Origin: Marchantia polymorpha subsp. ruderalis
Lineage: Eukaryota; Streptophyta; Marchantiopsida; Marchantiales; Marchantiaceae
Direction: 5' to 3'
DNA: 64,000 bases
Assembly: GCA_037833965.1 (NCBI GenBank)
Contig: AP031352.1
Location: 23,788,501-23,852,500, forward strand
In this document: positions 14,201 through 24,929 of the stretch, piece by piece
Layout: every line of letters starts with the position of its first letter
How positions within the stretch are numbered: position 1 is the stretch's first letter
Notes under the pieces: model-generated
Database searches by the model: none
What the model was told of the DNA's origin: nothing
Seen by the model: the letters and a program-made list of their open reading frames with translations, nothing else
Program-made: the position numbers and the translations under genes

Positions 14201-16357
14201 TACTCGAATTTGCATCACGGAAATCTCCTCCAAAGGTAATTTTAAATAAATTTTTTTACTATGGAAACCTAAAGCAAACCCAAGATCTATTAAGGTCAAG
14301 ATAGCCCACGATGGAAAAGAAGAAGTAAATACCATCAACTTTTAGTTCTTTTCGAACTAAAAGTTACATTATGTATTTCTCAAAATACATGTAAAAACTC
14401 CCCGAGGTAAAATGTGTACCGAGGGCTGCATTATGTAGTTATTACCAATGATAGTCAATCACGAAATTTCGTCACTGGTTAAAATTACAAAACATAGGAT
14501 CATAAATAGCGATTGTATGTACTAGGAGATTATCGTATCAACATGGGACCAAATCTCTGAACATTTTTCTATAAAGTAGTCCATCTAGTAGATTGTGCTT
14601 AACACTGTTAAGTTTATGAAATTGTCCTTATGAGACGACGAGGAGTTAGAAATAGTCCTCTCATTTTGGACTTTTCTTAAGTTTTACAGGTTCTTGCATG
14701 CACTCACTTCAGTGAAATCTTTGACGAGAACAATTTACCAAAGGTAAGATCCTTGTCACAAGAAATTGTTCTTGTCAAACGGATAACTAATAATTCCCAC
14801 CTTTCTTATCTAATCTTAGTCAAATATTGGACGTCACATGATGTTTTTAAGAATATAAAGTACTCTTGTTCTAAGGGTCAGATACCACATTTTCAATAAA
14901 CTCTTGTCCTAATTTGACGTACCTGCATGACAATTTTCATTCATTTCAATTACAGTCACCGCAAATTATTTTCTACACCATGAGTGTTTTGGATTCAAGC
15001 AACAATCATGAAGACCGCAAATTTGAAGATATTGTCTTTTTATACAGGTACATGAAACAAGCGGTGTGATACATGGTCATGTCTTACGTTTTTGAAAATA
15101 CAAAAGCTGACTTAAGAAAAGAATTAAAACCTAAATGGTGAATCTCTCTGATCTGAATGCTCTATAAAAAAGTAAAGATAACGAATATGTATTGGTATTG
15201 TCTCTCTATACAGGTACATGACAAAAACAGTGTGATATATGGTCATGTGGTACGGTTTAAAAAAAATTAAAGTTGACTTGAGAACAGAATTAGAATATAA
15301 ATAAATAATCTCTCTGTTCTGGATGTTTTTAAGAGATTGAAGATGAATAATCTGTATTGATTGGTTATGTCTACTTCCTCACAATATAGATGTGGAAGTA
15401 TCGTAGACAAGACAGTCTAATATTGTCATAATCCACGTGACAAAAAACGTACGGTCCTTATAAGTCATTTTAACTTCACTAGTTCGCATTAAGCCAACCT
15501 CGTACTATTTCTCAAATGGATTTCAAGAAGGGGGCAGGAAATAGACGATGTGATATTTGTAAATGAAGAAAGACTGTCAGGTGGCATTGCTCAATGGTGT
15601 TTGAGAGTATAAAATCAAACAGTGAATTAAAAAATTGTGATGTTTTCGCAGGTTGGTTCCTGGATACAAAGTGCCAAGTTACGGTAAGCAAACAACTAAA
15701 TCCAATATTGCTGACCTTTCCTTTCATAACAAGTATTCCAATAGCTCACAGCCGAAAAGGCTGCTGATTTTGTGTATGAATCTAACCAAACCGTCTTGAT
15801 ACGTGCAGGAATTCACTGTGCACAGCTGGCTGGTGAGTTGAACGCCTCTTGTCTTTGAAGTTGTATTCGCCACACAATGATCGAGGGACATTATCTACTC
15901 CTTTGCTTTCTGTCCTCCCTTATTTTTTCGTACAAACGGGTGCGCAGGAGTTTCTGAGGAGATACTTAACCGTTCTAGATATGTTCAAAAACTCCTGCTG
16001 TCTGGCAAACCAATAGATCGTCTCAACGCTCCTGGAGTTGTTTCTAGAGATCGAGAATACAGGGTAATAAACCGTCCATCTCTTCTCTTCCCATAATTCT
16101 TTCTGGATTCTCGTTTCCATAGAGGACTGTTGTCTGGTCATGCAATCACATTCAAACTTGAGGGTCTTTATTTTAGGGTCTCAGTGTTCACGGAAATTTA
16201 TATAAAATTTCCGTGAACACTATACAAATTTGTTATTCAACATTCTAACATCTTGTTATAGGATCTTGCTGAAAGCCTTCTGGCTTTGGATTGCAAGACC
16301 GGAAATGTTACAGCTTTCAAAGAAGATATCCTGGAACGCAGAATTGGAGGTAGCTGA
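5289..16357 (+). CDS. MSH5: MutS homolog 5 (MSH5), meiotic crossover protein
   Basis: MSH5 pairs with MSH4 as a sliding clamp that stabilises recombination intermediates for class I (ZMM) crossovers in meiotic nuclei. I place 34 exons: 5289-5492, 5724-5755, 5901-5992, 6364-6444, 6640-6715, 7190-7253, 7496-7641, 7950-8051, 8201-8228, 8321-8352, 8595-8692, 8782-8843, 9202-9258, 9357-9458, 9602-9646, 10245-10322, 10815-10865, 11237-11315, 11731-11801, 12033-12132, 12365-12461, 12640-12729, 12908-12972, 13155-13213, 13330-13406, 13533-13622, 13844-13905, 14174-14235, 14690-14743, 14956-15047, 15652-15683, 15809-15832, 15948-16063, 16262-16357. Phases agree throughout and give 871 residues. The Walker A motif GPNYSGKS is near residues 625-632 and the Walker B/signature DEFGKGT is near 704-710. 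[11 protein letters not shown] and VKLVKSS match the plant MSH5 N-terminal region. Weak points are exon 1 (an acidic 68-residue lead chosen because it ends in phase 0) and exon 11, which is about 7 residues longer than in Arabidopsis. The rest is firm. Confidence 0.93.
7359..7402. repeat. Near-perfect 19-20-bp hairpin in an MSH5 intron
   Basis: agtggaaaaaaataagtatt pairs with aatacttatttttcccact across a short aag-rich loop. It lies in the intron between MSH5 exons 6 and 7. It may be a MITE relic. Confidence 0.7.
15031..15345 (+). repeat. Tandem duplication of an exon end plus intron sequence in MSH5
   Basis: The sequence from 15,031, which is the last 17 bases of exon 30 and the start of its intron, is repeated imperfectly from 15,197. 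Both copies contain tatacaggtacatg followed by tgtgatacatggtcatg-like sequence and an aatctctctg block. The second copy keeps a consensus-like donor at 15,214 preceded by codons for GIVSLYR, compared with DIVFLYR in the true exon. Confidence 0.75.
16183..16221. repeat. Perfect 17-bp inverted repeat in the last MSH5 intron
   Basis: agtgttcacggaaattt (16,183-16,199) and aaatttccgtgaacact (16,205-16,221) are exact reverse complements with a 5-base loop. The hairpin sits about 40 bp upstream of the final exon. Confidence 0.85.
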
Positions 16358-17800
16358 CTCACGCACCTGACCAAATGGACGAGAATAATTCAAGACAAGC
16401 TCTGTAGCCCAGGGCAACAGACACGGTCAGAGAGGGGATGCTTTCCAATTTTTTGACCACTTAATTTAGTACATTCTGCTCCTCGGCAAGCCCGATTCAT
16501 TATCCAAAGTAAAGTCTATTCTTAGCGTCTTGAGTGCACTTGATGTAAATCCTAAGCATCAAGAAGAACCAAACATTCCGATCGGACCAAGAATTTATTC
16601 TCCTCGGCATTTTTTCTTAGTTATTCTCTGTGTGTAGAATGTGCTTGCGATATTTATACCCAAAAATGAATAATTTGTCATTCGAAATATATAAATTAAT
16701 GTTGTAATATCAATGGTGTGCAGCAAAATCAAAACGATTCTGATACTTGGATTAAATAATATCATCTTTTAAATTTATCTTGCTAAATCACGTTGACCGT
16801 GTGTAGCGACACTCACATGCGAAATTAAAAAATAAAAAATATAGATCACTTTGATAAGATGCCTTTGATTAGACCAAAAGCTTTCAGAAGAATGAAAGAG
16901 TCAACCGGAGCTTGAGATGGTACCGGTCAACAAGTAGATGAGTCCCCAGGCAACAAGTACTCTGTACCTACAAATCCAAACTCTTCATTTCAAAGTCTTC
17001 ACTATCAACCAGGCCTCATAGGGCCTCGGAATTCCCATAACTAACGCAATTAACTTAAATTGTGGATTCTAATCTTCTTAATATTGGTAATTTTGGGATT
17101 TTTCAATAAATAGAGTACATACGCATACTCGAGACTAATTGACTTTGTCACGTGTAAGTTTCGTAGATTTGTGAAAGAATGATTTGTACAAAGATGAATA
17201 ATACGTATCTTAATTTTACTTGTGGCAAAGGCAACGTGGCACAATCCTACTTGTGGCAAAGTCAAAGTTGTGATCATGAAGTTTTTAGTTTATCGATGCC
17301 GCAAGATTTAATTTTGGTTAATTCTGGGATTTTGTTAACAAATCCCAGAACTTAGGTGGCCTGTTATAAACGACCTGACCGTTTCAAATCAACATAAGCG
17401 TACAAAAACATCCATTCAAAAGTAAGCATTAGGATCCATATGTCGTTTTATCATGCTAACCATTCAAGAATGGATATTCACTCAGTGATTCTTTCACAAC
17501 TTAAGCAAGATTTGATGACTTGGTGGGCCCTCCCCAATGGTCCAAGGTGCTTAAGAAAGATTTCCCTTTCCTTTGAAAGGGAAACACCCAATATGTTTGT
17601 CTATGTTTGCACATGGCTCGTACGTTCTAGCACATCTTTTGTTCAATCACTGGATCTTGGAATGGATCATGGTTCCAGAAAACCCTTTTTGATTCCTAGA
17701 GTTAGATTCTTAGGTTATCAATTGATACGTATAAATCTACGTGTGTGTTATATCAAAATTCTCGTACTTTTCTATATTTGACTTTTAGGTTGAAAAGAAC
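16358..17800. other. MSH5 3' flank and intergenic DNA
   Basis: This holds the MSH5 3' untranslated region and downstream sequence. AT-rich stretches with aataaa-like elements occur from about 16,670. A frame at 17,440-17,781 has no recognisable motif and I do not call it. Confidence 0.45.
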
Positions 17801-20340
17801 ATAGTTTTCATGGTATAAATGTGTGTCCAAACTAACCCAAATATTATCCTTGCCACCATCTTCTACCCAGGGATTAGCTCTTCTTTCCCCTCGGATGGGA
17901 ATAAGCTCTACGGCTACCTCTCATCCAAAGAAGTCTCTATGACTCCTTGTATGCCTCATAAATATTACTTTTCTACAGGAGTCAAATCAAGCTTCGATCA
18001 TTATATAAAGTTGTTTTCACATCTAGCCGTTAGATTACAATTACTTTATTCACATCTACTGCAAGTTTATAGAATATTTTTGAATATCTTGAATTGTCCA
18101 AAATTTGTTGCATGTGGATATGGTGAAGTTAATTCTCTTTTAAAGTGTCTTATGGAAGCAAAATATCACAAGTTTGAAAATTTTAACATACCAAATATAT
18201 TTATTTTGAGTTATCATATTGACAATGCAGCAAAAAATTTGAAAAAAATAATTTATTATAATGCAATAATTCAGATTATTTAATCTCAGATCATAATAAT
18301 ACAATAAGAAGTTATTGGTTATTGGTCATTTTTGGATATATATGAAGAAATGTAATTTGAATTTAATAAAATTTTAAATTTTGCTTATTTTATTGCAAGG
18401 AATCGTTTTTTGCATCAAGTAGCACAAACATAAGATGCTATGAGATTTATTAGATCTTATATGGATCAGTGACTAAATTATCAAATTTCGTAAGTACGAA
18501 AGCAACAAATGAACAACACAAATTCACACATAATATCACAAAAAAATTCCAGTTAAGTCATTTTCACTCATTTCATAACCATAATCTAAAGATAAAAATA
18601 TTTTTAATTGAAATGAAAAAAAATATTCAAAAAATACATACGCTTTTTGAAAAATAATTTAATTTTAAAAAATTATGAAATATTTAAAATAATCTATGTT
18701 TGAAACTAATTCAAAAAAATAAGAAAATCATAGTTTTTATGGAGATATTGTGTTATATATATTTTTTATCAATTTATTTAAATATAAAATTAGAATTTTT
18801 AATAAAATTATAAATTTTTGAAATATTTTTTACAGGAGAAATATAAAAATTGAAAATATTAATATAAATCGAAATTATACAAATGTCATTTTAATGAATT
18901 TTTTATTGATTTAGGAAAATCAAAAAATTTTCAAAATTTTGCATACATTTCATTGGATAGTATTATATTTAATGTGGATAAATTCAGTTCAATGTTTTCC
19001 CAAAAAAATTTAAATAAACAAAACATAAACATACAGATACACTAGTCTAATAGAAAAGTATGTATTTGCTTAATAGTCAAAATGATATTGCATTGAAACT
19101 TATAAATTTATAACTGTCTATGTATGTTTGTTATGTGAAAGAATTAAAATTAAAATCCATTGTCTAAAAAATCGAATTTTCTAAAATTATAATGAATTAG
19201 AAGATATTTTTTCTAATAAAAATTAAAAAAATTTACATTTGATTTCAAAAAATTTAATATCTTCAGTAATGTATAAAAAGTGTCACAAAATTAATTATTT
19301 ATGCATCAAAATTTGATTCTATATCAATCCCAATGTATATATTAATTTCATATATATTTATTTATATATGGATAAAAATATGGAATAATTCATAAACTTA
19401 TAAAATGAAAAAAATCAAACTTCATTCAAATATTTAAATGTTTGTGTAAATAATGTATTGACATATTTTTTATGAAAAAAATACATACGCACTTTTTATC
19501 CAACTAGAGCATGTAAACTGAAATAGACATACCATTAATTTGTGAATTGCTTTTGCTAGTCTGTTTTTATTTCATTTATCTTTAGTGAAATATTATATTA
19601 AAAATTTTCAACAATCATTTTCATCATATCTAATAATTTTTTTAAAATAATATATTTTAATAACTAATAAATGAATAAAATATAAAAAATCTTACAAATA
19701 AGAAAAGATTTCACATAAGATATTTGATCATAAGATGGTTTCTTTGGTGACTTTAAGGTTTAAAGTTGAGATGAAAACTTTAAAATATTAGACAAATATT
19801 TTAGCTTTCAATATATCTCAGTATGATATTTATTTTTGTCGTTTTTTTCAAAAAACGACATTTTTGTCGCTTTTGATACATTCTAAAAATGTATAGATAA
19901 AAATCAATATGGATACCTTCAATACATAATATTATATATATTTATATATATGTATCAGTCTAAATATGATTTCTATAATGATTATAGGTTATTTGTTCCA
20001 AAAAGATATCCATTTTATTTTGTAAATTATTTGATAAAGTACATATTTGAAACCAAATTACTAGTAAATAACAATCACTCAGCTCAACAAGAGCATCTAA
20101 TTTTAGAATTATGCACATATTTATTATTTAATTTTAAGTTTTCCTAATCCACGTATTTGTATTAAATACGATTTTTTTTTCAAATTCAGATAATTTCTCG
20201 AATGAAAAAAAATCATATAATATTGAAAAATTCATATTAAAATTTTATTATTTACTAATATATTTTTATCATCGATTATATTAAAGAAGGATATCATGAT
20301 TACCAAGAGTGCTGGTTTCAATTGAGGATAGATTGCTGTG
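17801..20340. other. Very AT-rich gene-free stretch
   Basis: Long A/T runs dominate and no frame resembles a protein family. The AT-rich character ends abruptly near 20,340, where GC-rich sequence begins, which suggests a boundary between unrelated segments or a transposon insertion edge. Confidence 0.6.
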
Positions 20341-20960
20341 TGAAAGAGGTGGCGTTGAATGGAGTGCGGTTTCGGAGTGAAAAGGTTCACTTTGGAGGGA
20401 AAATGCGGCCGTGAGAACCATGCATACCGAGAAGGAAGCAAGCACGCCGCGTCCTCGCTTCCTCCTCAAGACATTCGAGACCACCCGCGTCCTGGACGCG
20501 GGCGGTCTCCAATGTCTATTTGTGGCAGTTGTCCGACACCGGCTGGCGTGCGCGCCCCTGAAATAGGCAGGAGGCCATGGATGGTTCCATGCCATGAAGC
20601 ATTGATTCCCGCAGGGAGGGAGGCCGGGCCTTCGAACCGCGAGCCCCCAGGGCCAACCAGAACGCCTGCCACAAGATCTATTATTACCCCGAAGCCGACC
20701 GGGGCAGCCGGTCCCGCGTGCATGGTGCGGGCCGCCAAGGCGAGTTTGAAGCCCTCAAGCCCTCTCGCCGTCCCCCCTCGCTACCTGCACTCCCTTGTGC
20801 GTCTTGGCGTTCGAATTTCAAAAGTCCGTTCAAAGCCCCGATCCGGCGCCTCCCTCTTCCTTCGACGGTCTGGGGCTTGCGCTTCCCCCCTTCCCTTCTC
20901 CTCTTGCGAGAGCTTTCATGAACGAGCGAGGGGGGAGAGCGAGGGAGCCGCAGCCCCACG
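20341..20960. other. GC-rich segment upstream of the duplicated gene
   Basis: GC content rises sharply. Overlapping open frames on both strands, including 20,359-20,982 (+), follow from the scarcity of stop codons in GC-rich DNA. None has a recognisable domain. At about 20,468-20,517 a hairpin joins gagaccacccgcgtc with gacgcgggcggtctc (one mismatch, 3-base loop). Its role as a CpG-rich promoter flank or transposon end is unproven. Confidence 0.45.
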
Positions 20961-21081
20961 CTCGCGGTTCAAACGTTTTTGAAGTGCCTTCGGTCGGGGA
21001 CTGCGAGCGGGCGGCTGCGGGCGGGGCTTATCGTCATGATCGTTCGGCCCGGTGGGTGGGAAACTGGCTAAGCGCCAGAAG

Positions 21082-21087
21082 TATAAA
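21082..21087 (+). promoter_or_regulatory. TATA box of unit A
   Basis: tataaa lies in the context gtataaagggctgcagc, about 290 bp before the start codon at 21,373, and leaves room for a long leader. The same element and context recur in unit B. Confidence 0.6.
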
Positions 21088-21372
21088 GGGCTGCAGCAGC
21101 CTCCAGTTCTCCAGTCGTTCTCTGCTGCTGTTCGAGTGTGGGTCGAGAATCGTGGCCCAGAGCTCAGGTACGCGATCGGAGGAAGGAAGGTAGCGAGTGG
21201 AGGGTAGCAGAAGGATCAGCAGCAGGAGCTCGATTTGAAACCGAGGAAATTGGAGGTGACAGGATTTGTGGAAGAAGAGCAGGAGTAGAGAGGAGGTGGA
21301 GCGAGAGATTGAGAGATTTCTAGGGAGGTGAAGAGATCGTTCTCTTCGTTGAGTTTTCGAGTCGTCGGCGCG

Positions 21373-22264
21373 ATGGATTCCCGAGCAATTCAGGTGTACA
21401 ATCCGTCGATGGCCGCGTTGAACCGAGCGCGAGCTGCGTTGTCTACCGCGGAATGGTCGGAGATGCCCTTGCTCATGCAGGAATTTCTCGCCGAATTGGA
21501 GAATTTCTGCCCTGTTCAAGGATCGATTCCAGCTCCGACCCGGCGCAGTCCGCTGCCGGTTTGGTACCCGAGGAGACCTCTGCAGGACATCACCAGGATT
21601 TTGAGCTCCCGAGATGTAAGCCACTTCTTTGTTTTTGCTCGGTGTTTTCTGTCATGGTTCGCACCTTTTCATCGTGTGTCCATCCTAGAAATTCGGTCGA
21701 GCTTTTAGGCGAATTCATCGTTTAAAAAGCCAGCTGGTTATACAGCCGTGTGTTGTCTAATTCATGTACGTTTCACATTGGTAATTCGGCAACCATAAAG
21801 TCAGTGTCGTTTTAATCAGCGACGTTTCAGAAAACGTCCGCTTCAGTAGATTTGCTCGAGACCGAAGCCGACGTTTTCTCGATTCCAGAACTTCCTCGTC
21901 ATTAGTGTTCGCGATCCTTTGTTTGAGATCCCTAATTAAGATCATCGGTCTTCTCCTATCTCTGTCCAAATGTCGTGTCAGGCAGAATTGGTTAAATATA
22001 TCGTCCATAAAGTACGTGTGGGTGTTCGCAGTCTCATCGGAATTGCGCTTGATTGTTCAGGGGACATCAAATTCAGGATGCAAGCCTGAATTGAAGCCGA
22101 AGAAGAAGTTCCAGAAGTGTCGGAATATCGAAATTCCGGCCGTGTTCGATGAGAATTCGAATCCGAATCTCAGGCAGTCAGTTCCGAGAAAGCCGACGAT
22201 GTATTCGAAAACTGCTGCGTCCGTGGCCAACAGAGGTGCACTGCTCAGGAGGGGATTCAGATGA
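21373..22264 (+). CDS. OSD1/UVI4 (POLYCHOME)-like small protein, copy A
   Basis: Exon 1 is 21,373-21,615 (81 codons, ends at a GTAAGC donor). Exon 2 is 22,061-22,264 (67 codons and a stop, after ttgttcag). Both are in phase 0, giving 148 residues. Residues 61-74 read LPVWYPRRPLQDIT, close to the PSWYPRTPLRDIT block that I recall from plant OSD1/GIG1 and UVI4 proteins, which inhibit the anaphase-promoting complex and control meiotic exit and endoreduplication. RRPL (67-70) fits a D-box (RxxL). Exon 2 has a basic KPKKKFQKCR stretch followed by NIEIP and ends RRGFR. The Met-Arg tail and clear GxEN box of OSD1 are not seen. The protein is shorter than the roughly 240-residue angiosperm members. 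A possible 30-bp extra exon (about 21,981-22,010) is deleted in copy B, so I left it out. The family call rests on one block. Confidence 0.55.
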
Positions 22265-23009
22265 CCGTAAACCATTTCGTTTACATGATATCGTGTCATT
22301 CAACATATGTTGAAGATCCAATGCTGACAGAACGACGTAGAGATGCGTTCTGCAATTGAGTAGTAGCAATCTTGAAGATCTCCGTTTGAGGAGATAGCCG
22401 GCATTAATCTAGATAGTGAGTTTACATACGTGGAGTATTCTTGTAGTGGAGGAAAGGAAAGGTATCTGTCAATGAGAACTCTCAAGCAGTTGCCGAATTT
22501 GCTGTCGAATTTAAAGCAGCGTTAGACGAATAGCAATGAAAATCGACAATGCCGGCCACTACATCAGTGGAACGACGAATGTAGGGATATTGTACAATAG
22601 GCTCGTTGTCCCCTGCGTCACTGAGTAATCTTTCCGAATTACTCAATTACGAATTAGGTTCACCAAGTGAAGCCAACTCTCATTTTCACTGTCCAGCAGA
22701 CAGTTGTAAATAATCAAAGTATTCCCTCAAGCTCGTGTACGATGAATATGCTTCCGTTCAATACTAGTGAGACATTGGACCTGAGAAAATGCAGCTCAGA
22801 AAATAAGTTTTGCAATGTATTAGAAAAATTAGTTCCGAAAAATAACGAAAAGAAATGCTCTCTTGTAAAAGAAAAGACAGCCATTCTGTACTTCATTGAT
22901 CTCCGCTGTACTGCACGATTCCTGATGGACTGTACTAATCTTCGGGCGCAAGCATGACCGCTCGCGGTTCAAACGTTTTTGAAGTGCCTTCAGTCGTCGA
23001 CTGCGAGCG

Positions 23010-23097
23010 GGCCTTATCATCATGATCGTTCGGCCTGGTGGGCGGGACGCTGGGGCCTTATCATCATGATCGTTCGGCCCGGTGGGCGGGACGCTGG
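23010..23097 (+). repeat. Two 44-bp direct repeats in the promoter of copy B
   Basis: ggccttatcatcatgatcg-type sequence ending gggcgggacgctgg is present at 23,010-23,053 and again at 23,054-23,097, nearly identical. Unit A has one diverged copy (about 21,025-21,070). The repeats end 14 bp before the TATA box, so they could alter promoter strength. Confidence 0.85.
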
Positions 23098-23111
23098 CTG
23101 AGCGCCATGAG

Positions 23112-23117
23112 TATAAA
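23112..23117 (+). promoter_or_regulatory. TATA box of unit B
   Basis: tataaa occurs in the context gtataaagggctgccgc, 235 bp upstream of the copy B start codon at 23,347, with the same spacing logic as unit A. Confidence 0.55.
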
Positions 23118-23346
23118 GGGCTGCCGCAGCCTCCATTTCTCCATTCGTTCTCTGCTGCTGTTCGAGTGCGGGTCGAGAATCGTGGCCCAGAGCTCAGTCA
23201 CGCGATCGGAGGAAGGAAGGCAGCGAGTGGAGGGTGGCAGAAGGATCAGCAGCAGGAGTTCGAATTGAAATCGAAGAAATTGGAGGTGACAGGATTTGAG
23301 GAAGAAGAGGTCGTTCTCCTCGTTGAGTTTTCGAGTCGTCGGCGCG

Positions 23347-24313
23347 ATGGATTCCCGAGCAATTCAGGTCTACAATCCGTCGATGGCCGCTTTGAATCGA
23401 GCGAGAGCTGCGTTGTCTACCGCAGAAAGGTCGGAGATGCCCTGGCTCATGGAGGAATTTCTCGCCGAATTGGAGAATTTCTGCCCTGTTCGAGGATCTA
23501 TTCCACCTCCGACCCGGAGCAGTCCGCTGCCGGTGTGGTACACGAGGAGACCTCTGCATGACATCACGAGGATTTTGAGCTCCCGAGATGTAAGCCACTT
23601 CTTTGTTTTTGCTCGGTGATTTCTGTCATGGTTCGCACCTTTTCTTTGAGCTTGGAGTGTTCATACTAGAAATTCGGTCGAGCTTTTAGGCAAATTCATC
23701 GTTTAGAAAGTCAGCTAGATTACAGCCGTGTGTTGTCTAATTCATGTACGTTTCACATTGGTAATTCAGCAACCACAATGTCACCTTCTTTACCTCCCGT
23801 TCTTCCATCCTGTTCTAGTTTCGAGCAAATCAAGGCCTCATCCTGATTCTGAAAATAAATTCTCCGCCGGTTTCCTCTGATCTCTTCTGCTAACAACACA
23901 TTAAGGCAGTGTCTTTTCAGTCACCGACGTTTCATAAAACGTTCCCTCGAGTAGATTTTCTCGATTCCAGAACTTCCTCGTCATTTGTATTCGCGTTCCT
24001 TTGTTTGGGATCCCCAATTAGGATCATCTTTCTTCTCCTATCATTGTCCAAATGTCGGGTCAGGCAGAATTGGTTAGACGTACGTGTGGGTGTTCGCAGT
24101 CTCATCGGAATTGCGTTTGATTGTTCAGGGGACATCAAATTCAGGACCAAAGTCTGAAGGGAAGCCGAAGAAGAAGTTCCAAAAGTGTCAAAAATTGAAA
24201 TTCCGTTCGGGTTCGATGAGAAACAGTCAGTTCCGAGAAAGGCGATGATGTATTCGAAGACTGCAGCGTCCGTGGCCAACAGAGGCGCACTGCTGAGGAG
24301 AGGATTCAGATGA
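23347..24313 (+). pseudogene. OSD1/UVI4-like copy B, frameshifted in exon 2
   Basis: Exon 1 (23,347-23,589) is intact at 81 codons and differs from copy A by a few substitutions; the D-box-like RRPL block is kept. Exon 2 starts at 24,129. After KFQKC it loses one base relative to copy A and also lacks about 19 bases further on. The frame changes and stops at 24,246-24,248, where copy A continues to the position equivalent to 24,313. The leader, donor and acceptor are kept, so a truncated protein of about 120 residues with an altered tail could still be made. I call it a probable pseudogene. Confidence 0.6.
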
Positions 24314-24929
24314 CCGTGAACCATTTCGTTTACATGATATTGTGTTATTCAACACATGTTGAAGATCCAATGCGGACAGAACGACGTAGAGATGCGTTCT
24401 GCAATTGAGTAGTAGCAATTTTGATAATCTTCGTTTGAGGAGATAGCCGGCATTAATCTAGATAGTGAGTTTACATACGCGGAGTATTTTTGTAGTGAAC
24501 CGCGAAAGACAAAAGGTATCTGTCAATGAGAACTCTCAAGCAGTTGCCGAATTTGCTGTAAAATTTAAAGCAGCGTTAGATGATTAGCAATGAAATTCGA
24601 CATTGCCGGCCACTAGATCAGTGGAACGAAGAATGTAGGGGTCTTGTACAATAGGCTCGTTCTCCCCTGCGTCACTGAGTAATCTTCCCGAATTACTCAA
24701 TTACGAATTAGCTTCACCAAGTGAAGCCAACTCTCATTTTCACTGTCCAGCAGACAGTCGTACATAATCAAAGTATTCCCTCAAGCTCGTGTATGATGTG
24801 TACGATGAATATGCTTCCGTTCAATACTCGTGAGACATTGGACCTGAGGAAATGCAGCTCACAAAAATAAGTTTTACACTGCATCAGAAAAATCAGTTTT
24901 AAAAAATAACGAAAAGTAATGTTCTCTTG

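Larger units (their letters stand above)
20961..22960 (+). repeat. Tandem 2-kb unit A carrying the OSD1-like gene
   Basis: The unit starts at ctcgcggttcaaacgttttt (20,961), and the same words restart exactly 2,000 bp later at 22,961. Similarity covers the promoter, both exons, the intron and about 700 bp of 3' flank. The two units are direct neighbours, so a local tandem duplication is the simplest origin. Confidence 0.9.

Noticed and set aside
17440-18283. Two plus-strand frames of 113 and 154 codons
   Set aside because: AT-rich composition, no motif and no splice-linked partners. They are likely chance frames.
20359-20982. 207-residue plus-strand frame
   Set aside because: It lies in a GC-rich stretch where all frames are open. 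It has no recognisable domain, and it runs into the duplicated unit's leader, which unit B does not preserve.
21981-22010. Candidate 30-bp extra exon in OSD1-like copy A
   Set aside because: It has splice-like ends and phase 0, but about 14 bases are missing from it in copy B and nothing else supports it.
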